Shown here in pieces: positions 7,028-13,127 of a stretch of 18,027 bases of DNA. Every line of letters begins with the position of its first letter. Positions within the stretch are counted from its first letter, which is position 1. The notes beneath the pieces were generated by a model that had not been told where the DNA came from, made no database searches, and saw nothing but the letters and a program-made list of their open reading frames with translations. Source of the DNA: an uncultured Bacteroidota bacterium (GTDB lineage Bacteria > Bacteroidota > Bacteroidia > Chitinophagales > Saprospiraceae); contig CALEIL010000420.1 in the NCBI GenBank assembly GCA_937876435.1, positions 1 through 18,027 of the forward strand. Direction: 5' to 3'. Made by a program: the position numbers and the translations under genes.

Positions 7028-7678
7028 ATGCAGGAATTAAAATTAACAGGAGAATTGAGGTCTTCAGTCGGGAAGAAAGACTCGCGAAGCCTACGTAAAC
7101 AGGGAAAGATACCTGCCGTATTATATGGGGGAGAGGGTTCAAATGTGCACTTTACATTGAAGCCAAACGACGTCAAACACATCGTTTTTACGCCGGAATT
7201 TAAGTCAGCATCCCTGTCGGTTGATGGAAATACCTATCGCTGCATCGTAAAAGATGTGCAGTTTCATCCTGTCACGGACGAGATCGAACATATGGACTTT
7301 CTGGAACTTCGAAAAGGAGTAAAAATTAAAACCAAAATTCCTCTGCAAAGTATAGGTGATGCACCAGGCGCCAAAGCCGGGGGGAACCTTATACTCAAGA
7401 TGCGGACCATCGATATCAAAACGACTCCCCAATACCTGGTCGATCAATTGATCGTTGATGTATCCGACCTCCAGCTTGGGGCCACCAAAAGAATCAAGGA
7501 TATCCAGGTACCTGAACATATTCAGATACTTCATTCACCCAATACTCCGATTGCATCGATCGAGATACCAAGAATTCTTAAAACAGCTACTCCTTCCGCA
7601 GCTCTGGTAGAAGAAGGAGAAGTAGAAGAAGGAGAAGAAGGGGAAGCAGTGGGTTCAGAAGAAGCTGCAGCAGAGTAA
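7028..7678 (+). CDS. rplY: Ribosomal protein bL25 (TL5/CTC type)
   Basis: Binds 5S rRNA in the large ribosomal subunit. The 216 residues comprise the N-terminal L25 domain (about 3-90; GKKDSRSLRKQGKIPAVLYG at 15-34 is typical), a C-terminal TL5-type beta domain (about 95-185), and a very acidic tail of Glu, Gly and Ala from residue 194. Three in-frame starts exist; ATG at 7028 gives MQELKLTG, the usual beginning, and leaves a leader of about 18 nt from the predicted transcription start, while ATG at 7016 would leave only about 6 nt. The tail contains a perfect 15-nt tandem duplication at 7607-7636 encoding VEEGE twice. It is a single transcription unit with its own promoter and terminator. 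Confidence 0.95.
   Translation: MQELKLTGELRSSVGKKDSRSLRKQGKIPAVLYGGEGSNVHFTLKPNDVKHIVFTPEFKSASLSVDGNTYRCIVKDVQFHPVTDEIEHMDFLELRKGVKIKTKIPLQSIGDAPGAKAGGNLILKMRTIDIKTTPQYLVDQLIVDVSDLQLGATKRIKDIQVPEHIQILHSPNTPIASIEIPRILKTATPSAALVEEGEVEEGEEGEAVGSEEAAAE
7607..7636 (+). repeat. 15-nt perfect tandem duplication in rplY tail
   Basis: Two in-frame copies of GTAGAAGAAGGAGAA lie at 7607-7621 and 7622-7636, each encoding VEEGE. The repeat is likely to change copy number by slippage and would lengthen or shorten the acidic tail by five residues without a frameshift. Confidence 0.85.
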
Positions 7679-7703
7679 GAACTCTGACAGTACAAAACAT
7701 AAG

Positions 7704-7739
7704 AAAAGGCTGTTTGGATCAACCCATACAGCCTTTTTT
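7704..7739 (+). terminator. Intrinsic terminator after rplY
   Basis: AAAAGGCTGT at 7704-7713 pairs with ACAGCCTTTT at 7728-7737, a 10-bp perfect stem with a 14-nt loop, followed by a short T-run to 7739. It begins 25 nt after the rplY stop. The A-tract before and T-tract after suggest it can work on both strands. Confidence 0.85.
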
Positions 7740-7782
7740 ATTGGACCGAACCGGTTGAAAGTTGGGATATTTTAGCCGGATT

Positions 7783-7812
7783 TTGTTGGTTTCAATGAAA
7801 TATGTACTTTTA
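7783..7812 (+). promoter_or_regulatory. Promoter for adk-obg
   Basis: TTG at 7783-7785, 19 nt, then TACTTTTA at 7805-7812, one mismatch from TAnnTTTG. It would give a leader of about 105 nt before the adk ATG at 7923. Confidence 0.55.
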
Positions 7813-7880
7813 ATCCCCTGAAATACCTGGCTCGTTGGGATCTGGTGATCTGTATTACAGATCCTACCGGAAGAGGGGAT
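7813..7880 (+). promoter_or_regulatory. Structured adk leader with two competing hairpins
   Basis: A perfect 17-bp palindrome at 7847-7863 (GATCTGTA, T, TACAGATC) shares its right arm with a second possible stem, GGATCTG at 7838-7844 with CAGATCC at 7858-7864. ATCCCCT at 7813-7819 can pair with AGGGGAT at 7874-7880 and enclose both. The region lies just after the predicted transcription start, so it may be a leader RNA structure or a DNA-binding site. There is no T-run, so it is not a plain terminator. Confidence 0.4.
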
Positions 7881-7922
7881 CAATCGCACCTGGTAGAACT
7901 TTAATCAAATCAAATACGAAAT

Positions 7923-8507
7923 ATGATCAATCTTATCCTGTTTGGACCTCCGGGGTCTGGCAAAGGCACACAGGCCAAAAAACTAGCTGAAAAATATGGC
8001 ATCCTTCACATTAGTACGGGTGATTTATTTCGAAAGGAAATTGGAGATAAATCTGAACTCGGCCTTCTGGCGATGGATTATATGAACAAAGGCGAACTTG
8101 TGCCGGACACTGTCACCATCGGAATGCTCAAAGCCGCGTTGACCCGTCATGGTTCTACCTTTGGTGTCATCTACGACGGATTTCCCCGAACGGTGGACCA
8201 GGCCAGGGCTTTGGATGTATTGCTGGAAGAGGAGCAGGATGAAATCGACCTGCTGATTTCCCTCAAGGTAGACGACGAGGAAATCATCGACAGGTTATTG
8301 GAACGGGGCAAAAGAGATGGACGGGTGGATGATCAGAATGATCAGATTATCCGCGACCGCATTGAAGTGTATAAAAAAGAGACCCAACCGGTTTATGCTT
8401 ATTACGACGCTCAGGATAAATCAATCACCATCAATGGTGTGGGATCGATCGATGAAATATATGACCGATTGACCGAAACCATTGACCTGGTGATCGCAGA
8501 AAAATAA
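7923..8507 (+). CDS. adk: Adenylate kinase (short LID form)
   Basis: Catalyses ATP + AMP to 2 ADP in the cytoplasm. The P-loop is GPPGSGKGTQ at 8-17, the AMP-binding STGDLFR at 31-37 and DGFPRT at 85-90 are intact. The LID is the short kind without zinc cysteines (RGKRDGRVDDQ at 128-138), giving 194 residues, usual for Bacteroidota. The ATG at 7923 puts the P-loop at the expected position. It is followed after eight bases by obg, so the two are probably co-transcribed. No frameshift or missing catalytic residue was seen. Confidence 0.97.
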   Translation: MINLILFGPPGSGKGTQAKKLAEKYGILHISTGDLFRKEIGDKSELGLLAMDYMNKGELVPDTVTIGMLKAALTRHGSTFGVIYDGFPRTVDQARALDVLLEEEQDEIDLLISLKVDDEEIIDRLLERGKRDGRVDDQNDQIIRDRIEVYKKETQPVYAYYDAQDKSITINGVGSIDEIYDRLTETIDLVIAEK

Positions 8508-8515
8508 CCACCTCC

Positions 8516-9541
8516 ATGGCCAATGAAAATTTTATTGACTATGTAAAAATCTACATTCGAAGTGGAAAAGGGGGGGCTGGTTCTTCTCATTTCAGAAGAG
8601 AGAAGTACGTCCCCAAAGGAGGACCCGACGGCGGTGATGGCGGTCGGGGCGGCCACGTGATCATGGTAGGGAATGAAAACAAGTGGACCCTGCTTCATCT
8701 GAAATACAAAAAGCACATCCGGGCAGGACACGGACAGCCCGGAGGTGGAAGCCACAAAACCGGAGCTGACGGGGACGATATCACCATTGAAGTTCCACTG
8801 GGAACGATTGCCCGGGATGCCGACACAGGAGAGATTCTGGCGGAAATCAATCATCCCGGAGAGCGGGCCGTTCTCGCTTACGGAGGACGGGGAGGTCAGG
8901 GAAACGCTCACTACAAGACATCGACCAATCAGGCTCCCCGGTACTCTCAGCCCGGAGAACCGTTGGTCGAAAAGACTATTATCCTCGAGCTCAAACTCCT
9001 GGCGGATGTCGGACTTGTGGGATTCCCCAACGCCGGTAAATCCATGCTTCTGTCGGTCATTTCTGCCGCCGAACCCAAAATAGCGAATTATCCGTTTACG
9101 ACGCTGACCCCCCAACTCGGGATGGTTTTGTACCGGGACGACCGATCATTTGTAATGGCGGATATACCGGGCATCATCGAAGGCGCCAGTGAAGGAAAGG
9201 GTCTCGGAATCCGGTTTTTGCGGCATATCGAACGAAATGCGATCCTCCTGTTTGTGATTCCCTGCGACACGGATGATATCAACCAGGAATATCGCATTTT
9301 ACTCAGCGAACTCGAAGCATACAATCCAGAACTCCTTCACAAACCCAGGTTGATCGGCCTATCCAAATCAGATCTGATCGATAGCGAACTACAACTTCTG
9401 ATCGAAGAAAACCTACATCTGGACAGCCCGCATCTTTTCTTTTCATCCGTGACGCAGTCCGGATTGCAGGAACTCAAAGACCAGCTCTGGAAAATGATGC
9501 AACGACCTGGTCAGGCTCCGGCTGCGATGGAAGAAGAATAG
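8516..9541 (+). CDS. obg: Obg family GTPase (ribosome assembly)
   Basis: Essential GTPase that binds the 50S subunit during maturation. The 341 residues hold the glycine-rich Obg fold (about 5-160, with GGPDGGDGGRGGHV at 35-48 and GGRGGQGNAHY at 123-133) and a G domain from about 162. G1 is GFPNAGKS at 169-176, the switch I threonines are in YPFTTLTP at 192-199, G3 is DIPG at 216-219, G4 is SKSD at 283-286 (Ser in place of Asn, seen in other Bacteroidota members) and G5 is SSV near 309-311. There is no separate C-terminal OCT domain, and the protein ends in a short acidic tail. It is the second gene of the adk-obg unit. Confidence 0.96.
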   Translation: MANENFIDYVKIYIRSGKGGAGSSHFRREKYVPKGGPDGGDGGRGGHVIMVGNENKWTLLHLKYKKHIRAGHGQPGGGSHKTGADGDDITIEVPLGTIARDADTGEILAEINHPGERAVLAYGGRGGQGNAHYKTSTNQAPRYSQPGEPLVEKTIILELKLLADVGLVGFPNAGKSMLLSVISAAEPKIANYPFTTLTPQLGMVLYRDDRSFVMADIPGIIEGASEGKGLGIRFLRHIERNAILLFVIPCDTDDINQEYRILLSELEAYNPELLHKPRLIGLSKSDLIDSELQLLIEENLHLDSPHLFFSSVTQSGLQELKDQLWKMMQRPGQAPAAMEEE

Positions 9542-9550
9542 ACCCTGGTG

Positions 9551-9633
9551 GAAGGCATCTGCAGCCTGGCCGGAGAGCCGTAGGCATGCCTTCAACTTGA
9601 ATCCAATTCTTCACTTTCTCAAGATTGAAGGCA
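9551..9633. repeat. Two overlapping strong hairpins between convergent genes
   Basis: Hairpin A: GAAGGCAT at 9551-9558 pairs with ATGCCTTC at 9586-9593, extended inward by GCCT/AGGC and GGC/GCC. Hairpin B: positions 9587-9600 pair with 9619-9633, 14 bp with a single bulged A at 9624 and an 18-nt loop. Both use the arm at 9587-9593, so only one can form at a time. There is no T-run on either strand, but the position between the convergent obg and TonB-receptor genes suits a two-way terminator or an intergenic repeat element. Confidence 0.65.
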
Positions 9634-9652
9634 CACTTGGAGGTGACTTCCA

Positions 9653-11743
9653 TCACAAATTGAACTTCCATCCCACGTAGTAATTCCTCGGTGCGGCTGA
9701 CTGGTAAAATCGGCCTCCGAATGCGTTGAGGTCGTTACCCAGGCTGTATTTCTGATTGAGAAGATTCCGGATCCCTGCGAATATCTCTGAGTGTACGTTG
9801 CCTGGTAAATGAAACCGGTAGCCACCCTTCCACGATACATCCTGATAAGCAGAAGAATACACGCTATTGGCATCGTCCAATGGGATTTCTCCCACCGCCT
9901 GCACCACAGCGTGCATGAATACCCTATTTCCCCAATCCCAGCGAAAACCTCCGGTCAGGGTATGTCGGGGGATCCCGGTAAGCTGATTGCCCGAAAAGTC
10001 CCTGATTTCGCCATCCGTCAATTTTGAATAATTGTCAAAATAATACAGATTCAGCGAATGAGAAAGCTGCACGGACAGGGTGTGGTCGGGTCGTGAACTA
10101 CCCCGAAAAAAGCCCTCCACCATGGTTTCCATCCCAAACTGATTGGTAGAACCCGAATTTTCAAAGATGACGGTTCCCCGGGGCGATGATTGCTGAACGA
10201 TGGTGTTATTGAGATTAAAATAATACGTAGTCCAGTCCACAGAAATCCGATTCTGCCAGAAACTCCCCCGAATACCGGCCTCGTAGTTGATTCCGATTTC
10301 GGGTTTCAACCCCAGGTTGATAGATCCCTCATTGGTTCGCACATCTTCGATAGTCGGCGGAGAGTATCCCATAGATACGCTGGCATGCCAACCAATTTGC
10401 CTCCAGGTCTGCGAAAAACCAATCCTGGGAATCCAAATCGGATCAAAACTCTTGATCACCTGAAAAGCAGAATCGAGCTGGGTATCCACCAACCTGTTGA
10501 TATCGTATTCCAGAAAGTTTCTGCTCACACCGACGGTCAGAAACGAACTATCGGCAAACTTGTATTCCATCCTCCCAAACATTAAAAACTGGTCGGAGGT
10601 CAGCTCATCGTCAAAATTGAGCGCTCCCGGCCGACCGTAATCGTTCTCAAAATTTCGGGCTACGTTGAAACCGTGCTGATATTCAGCTCCTATGGTAGCT
10701 TTAAGACGATCGTCCAGTTGGGCAAAATAATAATCCAGCCTGGTGCGGCCTCCAAAATCTGTTCTCAGATCTTTTTTATAATCCAGATTGAATGGATTGT
10801 CAAAAGGTGAAAAACTGCCGTACAGCGTAGTCGTATTCTGGAATTGATCGTGGATGTATTTGTGGGTAATCCCTCCGAGCCAGAGGTCCTGTCGGATACC
10901 GGCATCGGATTCTTCGCTCCCGAGGACGAACATGGTCGACGGTCTGGCCTGAGAGGCATCCTCATTATATTGATCGAGGGTCAGACCACCGGGAATCTGA
11001 TAATCCAGCGAAGAAAACAACAAATGACTTTCGATCGTATGGCGGGTATCGAGCTTGTATTCGCCGGAGACCTCACCGACCCATCGCTTGAAATTGGTAT
11101 GATCACGATAGCCCGAGGACGACTGTCTGCCTATTTTTATAGTGGTATTGGCACCCTCTGAATAAAAACCGGTTTGCAAATCGATCTTGAAAAATCCGTA
11201 TGATCCAGCCTGGATGCCTCCCGACAATTTCCTGTGGTCATTTTCCCGGGACGTACTTCGGATATTCAATGCCCCTCCTGTACCTGCACCGTATACGCTT
11301 CCAGCGGGACCTTTAATCACCTCCAGGTGTTGCATATTGATATTATCCAAGAGATTGAGCGCCGTACTTCCGGTAGGGTCGGTGAACGGAATCCCGTTCC
11401 AGTACACCTTGATATTGCGAACACCAAAAGGGGATCGGAGGGTACTGCCCCGGATGGCAAGCCGGTAGCTACCAGGAGATCTTTCTTCAAAACGTACGCC
11501 GGGAAGCGAGTTGACGCTCGTCAATATCCGTTCATCGTCGAATGCTCTCAACCGCTCTTCACTCAACACGTGTACAGCGCCGGGAACCGACCTGAGCATT
11601 TGTTCAGAATCGTATCCTATCACAATCAGACTGTCCAGGTACGAATGCAGCAAAGTATCGCTCTGGCCCGAAAGTGTACCTACGAAGAGAAACGAATTTC
11701 CGAATAGTAACAACAACCATCGGGATGACCATTTTTTGAGCAT
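9653..11743 (-). CDS. TonB-dependent outer-membrane receptor
   Basis: Imports a large or scarce ligand, often a ferric siderophore, haem or cobalamin, across the outer membrane with energy from TonB-ExbBD. The 696 residues start with a signal peptide (about 1-27) and a TonB-box-like DSLIVIG at 37-43. The plug domain spans about 48-165, with LPGVRFEERSPGSYRLAIRG at 80-99 and the ending EVIKGPAGSVYGAGTGGALNI at 141-161. The rest is a beta barrel that ends with YYVGWKFNL, a typical aromatic C-terminus. There is no N-terminal carboxypeptidase-like domain, so it is not a SusC-type receptor. The ATG at 11741-11743 lies seven bases after the stop of the small membrane-protein gene, so the two are co-transcribed. 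The ligand cannot be assigned. Confidence 0.94.
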   Translation of the reverse strand: MLKKWSSRWLLLLFGNSFLFVGTLSGQSDTLLHSYLDSLIVIGYDSEQMLRSVPGAVHVLSEERLRAFDDERILTSVNSLPGVRFEERSPGSYRLAIRGSTLRSPFGVRNIKVYWNGIPFTDPTGSTALNLLDNINMQHLEVIKGPAGSVYGAGTGGALNIRSTSRENDHRKLSGGIQAGSYGFFKIDLQTGFYSEGANTTIKIGRQSSSGYRDHTNFKRWVGEVSGEYKLDTRHTIESHLLFSSLDYQIPGGLTLDQYNEDASQARPSTMFVLGSEESDAGIRQDLWLGGITHKYIHDQFQNTTTLYGSFSPFDNPFNLDYKKDLRTDFGGRTRLDYYFAQLDDRLKATIGAEYQHGFNVARNFENDYGRPGALNFDDELTSDQFLMFGRMEYKFADSSFLTVGVSRNFLEYDINRLVDTQLDSAFQVIKSFDPIWIPRIGFSQTWRQIGWHASVSMGYSPPTIEDVRTNEGSINLGLKPEIGINYEAGIRGSFWQNRISVDWTTYYFNLNNTIVQQSSPRGTVIFENSGSTNQFGMETMVEGFFRGSSRPDHTLSVQLSHSLNLYYFDNYSKLTDGEIRDFSGNQLTGIPRHTLTGGFRWDWGNRVFMHAVVQAVGEIPLDDANSVYSSAYQDVSWKGGYRFHLPGNVHSEIFAGIRNLLNQKYSLGNDLNAFGGRFYQSAAPRNYYVGWKFNL

Positions 11744-11750
11744 ATTTCTA

Positions 11751-12179
11751 TCAATTAAAGGGTTTTAAAATCCATTCTGGCAATTTAGACAGTATGATGC
11801 TATTTTTCGCATCGATCCATTGGTAGTCCGCTATCGAAACCAGCACGACCAACAACGAATATACTGATACCAATCCCAAAACCAGACTCCCAGCCAATCT
11901 TCTGACTCCTGACGACGGAGCCCGCTTAGTTCTCAGTAACAGGTAAAAACAGAGAAAGATCATTCCGATGACAAGGATTCCAAACACGTAGTAACTATAG
12001 ATGGGAAAATCCGTCGAGCTATTCCTCACAAACGAAATAAAATATGGAAATACGGCGGCCACCCCGGTCGCAAACAGAATAATCCACAAGAATCTAAGCC
12101 AGTTTATTGAAATCCGGGTAGACCACCCAATCCAAAGGCTAGCCAAAAAAACAACGATAACGGACAAATCAACCAACAT
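11751..12179 (-). CDS. Small four-helix membrane protein, CvpA-like
   Basis: The 142 residues contain four hydrophobic segments at about 5-22, 27-50, 60-82 and 95-115, so it is an inner-membrane protein. The order of a long TM pair, a third TM ending in a basic LLRTKRA loop, then RRLAGSLVLGLVSVYSLLVV and a C-terminal SKLPEWI resembles the CvpA (colicin V production) family, but the similarity is from general pattern and not from a diagnostic motif. It is the first gene of a unit with the TonB receptor. A weak promoter (CAATTTTG on the minus strand at 12196-12203, with a TTG 17 nt upstream) is the best seen. The start ATG at 12177-12179 is the only reasonable one. Confidence 0.7.
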   Translation of the reverse strand: MLVDLSVIVVFLASLWIGWSTRISINWLRFLWIILFATGVAAVFPYFISFVRNSSTDFPIYSYYVFGILVIGMIFLCFYLLLRTKRAPSSGVRRLAGSLVLGLVSVYSLLVVLVSIADYQWIDAKNSIILSKLPEWILKPFN

Positions 12180-12232
12180 ATATCTTAAATATTATCAAAA
12201 TTGACCGATTTGGGGAATTTCAACGTCCAATT

Positions 12233-12264
12233 TTGGATTATAATTCGTATATTGTTTAGCTTTA
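12233..12264 (+). promoter_or_regulatory. Promoter for the small secreted protein gene
   Basis: TTG at 12233-12235, 21 nt, then TAGCTTTA at 12257-12264, one mismatch from TAnnTTTG. The ATG at 12284 is about 12-15 nt after the predicted transcription start. Confidence 0.5.
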
Positions 12265-12283
12265 CTGTTAAATTAAGTGCTTC

Positions 12284-12793
12284 ATGAACACCCAAAGATA
12301 CATAGCGACACTCATCTTTTCTGTGGTTTCTTTTTATGGATTTGCCCAAAATCCCGTAGAAAACCCACGGACTGTATCTGAGTTGCCCAAGGTATTCCTG
12401 ATTGGTGAGTATGAAAGCATGTATTCGGCTTTGTATAAAGAATATCCTGGCATCCTCCTGCATCAGACGGAGAATGACATGGACAAAGCTTTCCAAAAGT
12501 GGTTGTTGATGTTGTACGCCATGGAAGATCATGCCCAAAAAATCGATTACGATCTTAAAGGGATAAAGATCTGGCTCCAGGTGTTCTACGATGAGAGTGG
12601 AAGTATAGACCATATCCTATTTTTCAAAAAGCCCCTTTCCAGAAATGTGAATGATGCGGAACTCGTAGCTTTTTTCCGGTCTTTTCTGCGGGACTTCCAA
12701 TTGCCGATCGAAGCATCACAAAACTTCAATCATTCCGGTAGCGCGAGTTTTCCCACGTACGGACATTCCCCACTGGAAGCCAAAAAGGATTAA
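12284..12793 (+). CDS. Secreted protein of unknown function
   Basis: I do not recognise this 169-residue protein. It begins with a signal peptide (MNTQRYIATLIFSVVSFYGFAQ, cleavage near residues 21-22), so it is exported. The mature part is mixed alpha/beta. A WLQVFYDESGSIDHILFFKK stretch near 97-116 followed by an AFFRSFLRDF helix resembles the strand-strand-helix pattern of small periplasmic domains, somewhat like a TonB C-terminal fold, but nothing diagnostic is present. There is no lipobox and no sorting domain; the last 20 residues look disordered. It is divergent from the membrane-protein/TonB receptor unit across about 104 bp and is followed by a 334-bp gap, so it is probably a single-gene transcript. 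Confidence 0.75.
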   Translation: MNTQRYIATLIFSVVSFYGFAQNPVENPRTVSELPKVFLIGEYESMYSALYKEYPGILLHQTENDMDKAFQKWLLMLYAMEDHAQKIDYDLKGIKIWLQVFYDESGSIDHILFFKKPLSRNVNDAELVAFFRSFLRDFQLPIEASQNFNHSGSASFPTYGHSPLEAKKD

Positions 12794-13010
12794 TAAAATT
12801 TGGTTTGAACAGTGGTTAGCATTCAGTGGTCATTGATCCATGGCCCTATCTGTATGTCGTATATTTTGCAACTATTTTTTCCATCACTTATTGAAACCCT
12901 GGGCTATCAGTCAAGCGAAGGAGAGAAATGGACCAAGTCGTCAGTACTGAGTCTGCCGTATATTCTTCATTGGTGGAAGTTGAATCCCGTCATACATGGA
13001 CGAAATTTCT

Positions 13011-13018
13011 TATATTTG
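13011..13018 (+). promoter_or_regulatory. -7 promoter element for parE
   Basis: TATATTTG matches TAnnTTTG exactly. The nearest TTG upstream (12980-12982) is 28 nt away, too far, so the -33 element is poor. A start near 13025 would give a leader of about 100 nt that includes the whole heptad repeat. Confidence 0.5.
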
Positions 13019-13069
13019 TTCTCAGAAAGGAATTCAAATTAATTTTATCATGGTTACGAAGCCACGAAT

Positions 13070-13125
13070 GCTAAATAGCTAACAGCTAATCACTAACATA
13101 TAATCACTAATTACTAATAACTATT
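13070..13125 (+). repeat. Eight tandem 7-nt repeats (nnCTAAy) before parE
   Basis: The stretch divides without gaps into eight heptads. Six keep CTAA at positions 3-6 of the unit (for example AGCTAAC, AGCTAAT, CACTAAT, TACTAAT); the first, GCTAAAT, and the fifth, ATATAAT, are degenerate, and the eighth is AACTATT. The array ends two bases before the parE start codon. It would be transcribed as part of the parE leader. Confidence 0.75.
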
Positions 13126-13127
13126 CA

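Larger units (their letters stand above)
12794..13127. other. Intergenic region before parE with repeats and a -7 element
   Basis: These 334 bases hold no convincing gene. A 76-codon open frame at 12812-13042 has no family features and contains the parE -7 element. Two CAGTGGT copies at 12810-12816 and 12824-12830 are spaced 14 nt apart. A TATATTTG box lies at 13011-13018, and a run of 7-nt repeats fills 13070-13125 directly before the parE ATG. Confidence 0.6.

Noticed and set aside
12812..13042. A 76-codon plus-strand frame before parE.
   Set aside because: Composition is not protein-like, there is no leader of its own, and it contains the parE -7 element.
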